Below are positions 61,096-64,000 of a stretch of DNA of 64,000 bases, in pieces; positions within the stretch are counted from its first letter, which is position 1; every line of letters starts with the position of its first letter. The notes beneath the pieces are model-generated. The model had not been told where the DNA came from. It made no database searches and saw nothing but the letters and a program-made list of their open reading frames with translations. Made by a program: the position numbers and the translations under genes. This stretch comes from Novosphingobium sp. PC22D (GTDB lineage: Bacteria > Pseudomonadota > Alphaproteobacteria > Sphingomonadales > Sphingomonadaceae): positions 47,633-111,632 of the forward strand of contig NZ_MWMO01000016.1 in assembly GCF_002556635.1 (NCBI RefSeq). Reading direction: 5' to 3'.

Positions 61096-61444
61096 CGCAA
61101 GGACCTCACGCGAAGCCATCGCCCGTTCTCACAGCAAGGCAACTCTCCACGAGGTGGCCCATATGCTCGTGCTGAGCACGGAACATATGAGCCCTGACAC
61201 AGCCCAAAACTGGATGCCTCTCTGTCCCTGGGCCTGTTTCGAGAAGGCCGACTTCGGGTGGTTCATGTACGCCGCCGTCGATGTCGGCATCATCCGGGCG
61301 AATGACCTGCCGGCCGAGATCCACGCGGCCATCGACGTTGCCAAACGCGAGAACTGCGAATGGATCATGTGGGATTGCGATGGCCCGTGCATTGACGAGT
61401 TGCCGCAATTCGCATGGGATCATGAAACCCAGGTGCCCGCATGA
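61088..61444 (+). CDS. Hypothetical 118-aa protein (DUF5983-like)
   Basis: A small protein whose MLVLSTEHMSPDTAQNW, FGWFMYAAVD and CEWIMWDCDGPCIDELP segments recall DUF5983 proteins of plasmids, from memory. It overlaps both neighbours (ATGA at its end). Function unknown. Confidence 0.65.
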   Translation: MTSARTSREAIARSHSKATLHEVAHMLVLSTEHMSPDTAQNWMPLCPWACFEKADFGWFMYAAVDVGIIRANDLPAEIHAAIDVAKRENCEWIMWDCDGPCIDELPQFAWDHETQVPA

Positions 61445-62430
61445 CACGGCTGCAGATGCCATCGCAGACCATGCGCACAACAACCCGGGTGCGGGACTAT
61501 CTGGCGCTGCCGCGGCCGCCTGTTGTCCTCGCTTACGGCATCGGCGTCGATTCCACCGCGCTCCTGGTCGAGCTTGAAGCGCGCGGCGAGGCGCCTGACC
61601 TGGTCCTCGCCGCCGACACGGGAGTCGAGAATCCTCTTACTTACGAATACCTCGACATCATCCGGCCATGGATGGCCGCGCGCGGCATTCCTTTCGAAAT
61701 CGTGCGCTATCAGCCGCGGCGCTTCAAACATTGGCCGCCATACTATTCGCTGCTCGAAATGTGCCTCACCAATGCCACGCTGCCGAGCAAGAGCTTGGGC
61801 GGGTCGAGCTGCTCGCTCAAATACAAAAAGGCGCCGCAGGACGCATTCCTGAAGACGTGGCAGCCCGCGATCGACGCATGGGCGAGGGGCCAGAAGGTCA
61901 CCCGCCTGATCGGTTTCGACGCCGGCAAGCGCGACACGATCCGCTACACGCGCGCGGCCAAAATCGTCGATCCGCTCTACGAGTACCGTTACCCGCTACG
62001 CGAATGGGGCATGGACCGGGAGGCCTGCGAAAAGCGCATCGCCGCTGCCGGCCTGCCGGTGCCGCCCAAATCGAGCTGCTGGTTCTGCATCGGAATGACC
62101 CCGGATGAAGTCCGGACACTGCCGGTCTGGTGTCTGCGCCTGATTGTCCTGGTCGAAGCGCGTGCGGCGCCGCGCCTGCACACTGTCGAGGGGCTCTGGC
62201 GCAAGTCCACCCGCGCGCGGCCAGGCCGGATGACGGATTTTATCCGGCATGAACGTCTGCTCCCCGCAGACGACATCGACCAGATCACCCGCGAGGCCCC
62301 ACTCGACCTCATCCGCTTCCAGGACGTCGCGGCATCGATCCCGGTTGCCGAGCGGCCAACCATGCGCAGCTGGATCGAACGCTTCAACGCGGCAATCCCG
62401 CCATCCGAGCGGCCCAAACTGGCCGCCTGA
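61441..62430 (+). CDS. PP-loop ATPase-like protein
   Basis: A 329-residue protein with a modified PP-loop YGIGVDSTALL at 32-42, where the usual Ser-Gly is replaced. The segment LAADTGVENPLTYEYLDII is typical of PAPS-reductase-like alpha-hydrolases. A CxxC pair occurs in SSCWFCIGM near 212-215, and a further Cys in GGSSCSLKYKK near 124. It may transfer a sulfur or adenylate group, possibly in base modification. Its ATG overlaps the upstream stop. Confidence 0.72.
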   Translation: MTRLQMPSQTMRTTTRVRDYLALPRPPVVLAYGIGVDSTALLVELEARGEAPDLVLAADTGVENPLTYEYLDIIRPWMAARGIPFEIVRYQPRRFKHWPPYYSLLEMCLTNATLPSKSLGGSSCSLKYKKAPQDAFLKTWQPAIDAWARGQKVTRLIGFDAGKRDTIRYTRAAKIVDPLYEYRYPLREWGMDREACEKRIAAAGLPVPPKSSCWFCIGMTPDEVRTLPVWCLRLIVLVEARAAPRLHTVEGLWRKSTRARPGRMTDFIRHERLLPADDIDQITREAPLDLIRFQDVAASIPVAERPTMRSWIERFNAAIPPSERPKLAA

Positions 62431-62448
62431 CACCACCGGAGACTTCTG

Positions 62449-62820
62449 ATGTTGAACACAACGGCGCCCAAGGACCTATCCCGGCGCGAGATCCTCGCGC
62501 GCCTCAATGACCGCTGCAGGCATGGTCTCGACCGCAACGCGCGGACAGTCATGACCCGGACCTGCCTTGGGACATTCGCCGGCGATAGCAAGGTCAATGA
62601 ACTGGTTGCCCAAGCCCAGATCCTCGCCGCGATCCGCAAGTTCGTCTATCCGGCAGACGATCGAAGCGAACACGACCGCGGCCAGATCGAGTATCAGGGC
62701 CACACCGTCTATTTCGCGATCGACGCCTACGACACAAACCTGGAGTATGGCTCGCCCGATCCGGCCGATGCCAGTGTCAGCCGGCGCGTCATGACGATCA
62801 TGATGCGCGACGACCTTTGA
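62449..62820 (+). CDS. DUF3768 protein
   Basis: A 123-residue protein fitting DUF3768: LNDRCRHG near the start, then EHDRGQIEYQGHTVYFAIDA and YDTNLEYGSPDPAD. This family is common on alphaproteobacterial plasmids with no assigned role. CCGGAGA precedes the ATG by about eight bases. Confidence 0.8.
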   Translation: MLNTTAPKDLSRREILARLNDRCRHGLDRNARTVMTRTCLGTFAGDSKVNELVAQAQILAAIRKFVYPADDRSEHDRGQIEYQGHTVYFAIDAYDTNLEYGSPDPADASVSRRVMTIMMRDDL

Positions 62821-62848
62821 ACGTCATGCGGCAATTGCAAATCCGCGT

Positions 62849-62867
62849 ATTCCGTAATATACGGAAT
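62849..62867. promoter_or_regulatory. Toxin-antitoxin operator palindrome
   Basis: ATTCCGTA (62849-62856) and TACGGAAT (62860-62867) form a perfect inverted repeat with a three-base centre. It lies about 43 bases before the antitoxin start and overlaps an AT-rich promoter-like stretch, as expected for autoregulation by the antitoxin. Confidence 0.65.
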
Positions 62868-62909
62868 GTATATCGCTATGCGGATTTCGCGCCAGCAGGA
62901 GATCAGGCC

Positions 62910-63176
62910 ATGAGCTCGTCCATCGAAACCTTCCGCTCGAGCGAAGTCTCGAAGCGCTTCGGCTTCTTCTACGATGAAGCCATGACCCACCCGATCGCCG
63001 TCGAACGCAACGGTGCGGCACGCGTCGTCATGCTCTCAGCTGCTGAATTCGAGCGTCTGTCACGCCTCGATCACGTCGCCCTTGCACCCGAAGAGTTGAG
63101 CAACGAGGCCATCAACGCCATCCGCAATGCAGATCCGGTCGCCGAGTCCTACGATGCCAACAAATTCCTGGACTGA
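62910..63176 (+). CDS. Phd/YefM-type antitoxin
   Basis: An 88-residue protein with a Phd/YefM-like N-terminus (TFRSSEVSKRFGFFYDEAM, PIAVERNGAARVVMLSAAEF). The tail is acidic. ATG 62910 follows AGGAGA; the longer frame from 62817 adds sequence that would cover the operator. It overlaps the toxin gene by 23 bases. Confidence 0.8.
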   Translation: MSSSIETFRSSEVSKRFGFFYDEAMTHPIAVERNGAARVVMLSAAEFERLSRLDHVALAPEELSNEAINAIRNADPVAESYDANKFLD

Positions 63177-63570
63177 ACCGCGCGCCGGCGAAATCATCAA
63201 CTACCTCTACCTCTGGCGGCACGAGTACGAACGCGGCCAGGACGACGGCCGGAAAGTACGGCCCTGCATGGTGGTGGCCACTTATCGCAAAGAGGGGCGC
63301 CTTCGCGTTATCACCGTCCCGCTGACCACGCGCGACTACTCGCCCGATTTCTCGATCAAGCTACCGCTACGCCTGATCGACCATCTCCGCCTCGATATAC
63401 GCAGCAGCGTCGTGTGGAACGATGTTAATGAGTTCACATGGGTCGGGCCTGACGTCCGATCCGGTACGGATGGAAACTGTGTGATCGGCGCGATGCCGGA
63501 AAAGATCTACCGTCAAGTGGCGGCCAACATCGTCGCGCACCGAGTGAAGATCACGCACCGCACGGAGTAA
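63154..63570 (+). CDS. PemK/MazF-like toxin
   Basis: A 138-residue protein with the features of MazF/PemK endoribonucleases: AGEIINYLYLWRHEYERGQ, GRKVRPCMVVATY and VPLTTRDYSP. I choose ATG 63154, which overlaps the antitoxin gene; a start at 63127 is possible. It is predicted to cut mRNA when free of the antitoxin. Pairing with a Phd-type antitoxin is known in hybrid modules. Confidence 0.78.
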   Translation: MPTNSWTEPRAGEIINYLYLWRHEYERGQDDGRKVRPCMVVATYRKEGRLRVITVPLTTRDYSPDFSIKLPLRLIDHLRLDIRSSVVWNDVNEFTWVGPDVRSGTDGNCVIGAMPEKIYRQVAANIVAHRVKITHRTE

Positions 63571-63944
63571 TGCGGGAGACGACGGACGAGCGGCGACTAA
63601 TGGAGACTCTCATGCGCGATTACAGCAATCGGCTGATCTCGATCAGCTGGCATTTTCTTACGCCAGACGAATGCCAGAAGCGTGCGGAAGCCGACATCGA
63701 GCCTGATCAGCGCTTCTGCGACATGCGCGCCGAGCCCGGTGATGGCGAATATTTCGATCCTGCGGTCGATCATTTTCAGCAACTCGCTGGACCGCGCGGA
63801 GAACTGCTGGACTGTCTTCAAATCGACCTGCTCCGGCCCACCTACGATTACCTGTCGTTGAAATATAACTCGTTGTTATATCTCCTCATCCGTGCCGAAG
63901 ACGCCTTGATCCACGCGCTCAAAGCTAGGCTCAGGACCCATTGA
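63570..63944 (+). CDS. Hypothetical 124-aa protein downstream of toxin
   Basis: A small acidic protein whose ATG overlaps the toxin stop (TAATG). It has a hydrophobic helix near the end (YNSLLYLLIRAEDALIHAL). It may be a third component of the toxin-antitoxin unit. No family recognised. Confidence 0.6.
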   Translation: MRETTDERRLMETLMRDYSNRLISISWHFLTPDECQKRAEADIEPDQRFCDMRAEPGDGEYFDPAVDHFQQLAGPRGELLDCLQIDLLRPTYDYLSLKYNSLLYLLIRAEDALIHALKARLRTH

Positions 63945-63988
63945 TTGCCAGGCGGCGATATGATTCAGGCTCCGCAAGGAGACTGAGC

Positions 63989-64000
63989 ATGAGCAACCTG
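63989..64000 (+). CDS. Start of next gene (partial)
   Basis: ATG 63989 follows GCAAGGAGACTGAGC, a strong ribosome site with a seven-base gap, and the frame (Met-Ser-Asn-Leu) runs off the window. Only four codons are visible, so no product can be named. Confidence 0.4.

Overview
The window looks like part of a large conjugative plasmid from a high-GC alphaproteobacterium, most likely a sphingomonad (Sphingobium/Novosphingobium/Sphingopyxis type). This rests on three things: an RPA-family replication initiator with ParA/ParB and an iteron origin, a full F-type mating-pair-formation operon, and a block of accessory genes typical of such plasmids (strawberry-notch helicase/methylase, long ParB-like protein, ArdC, DUF3768). 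Taxon and replicon type are inferred from protein families, not measured. No rRNA, tRNA, CRISPR array or complete insertion sequence was seen.

Layout. (1) 1-10 kb, accessory: a VapBC-like pair cut by the window edge, a short operon ending in a tyrosine recombinase coupled to a GIY-YIG protein, several small unknown genes, a membrane-anchored LuxR-type regulator with a membrane partner, and a GntR-like regulator divergent from a tiny membrane protein across a perfect 21-bp inverted repeat. (2) 10-29 kb, minus strand: F-type transfer operon read traA-L-E-K-B-dsbC-V-C-(119 aa)-trbI-traF(S26)-W-(93 aa)-U-trbC-N-(127 aa)-traF-H-G, mostly with overlapping stop/start codons. No relaxase (TraI) or coupling protein (TraD) is present here. 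(3) 29-40 kb, plasmid control: two small regulators, a highly structured gene-free stretch, an orphan RepC-like protein, a VirB1-like lytic transglycosylase, parA-parB, an RPA-type repA with a palindrome in its promoter region, and an oriV-like region holding a DnaA box and four iterons at exactly 22-bp spacing. (4) 40-64 kb, all plus strand: a primase-like CHC2/Toprim protein, a 1407-aa methylase/helicase, a long ParB-like protein, ArdC anti-restriction protein, many small unknowns, a DpdA-like (TGT-related) DNA-modification protein, VapBC, a C5-cytosine methyltransferase with tandem 40-residue repeats, a frameshifted PAPS-reductase-like gene, a second PP-loop ATPase, DUF3768, and a Phd/PemK-type toxin-antitoxin pair.

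How it fits together. Region 2 builds the pilus and mating channel, region 3 replicates and partitions the plasmid, and region 4 resembles an establishment/anti-restriction block: ArdC, an orphan methyltransferase and a 7-deazaguanine-type base-exchange enzyme could mask or protect incoming DNA. Toxin-antitoxin pairs at both ends of the window favour maintenance.

The most unusual signal is a leader repeated before at least seven region-4 genes: a G-rich purine tract, then a stem-loop, then the ribosome binding site and start codon. Two of these leaders share the same hairpin sequence. I know of no description of this set and rate it, together with the DpdA/PP-loop/methyltransferase cluster, as the best candidates for an undescribed system.
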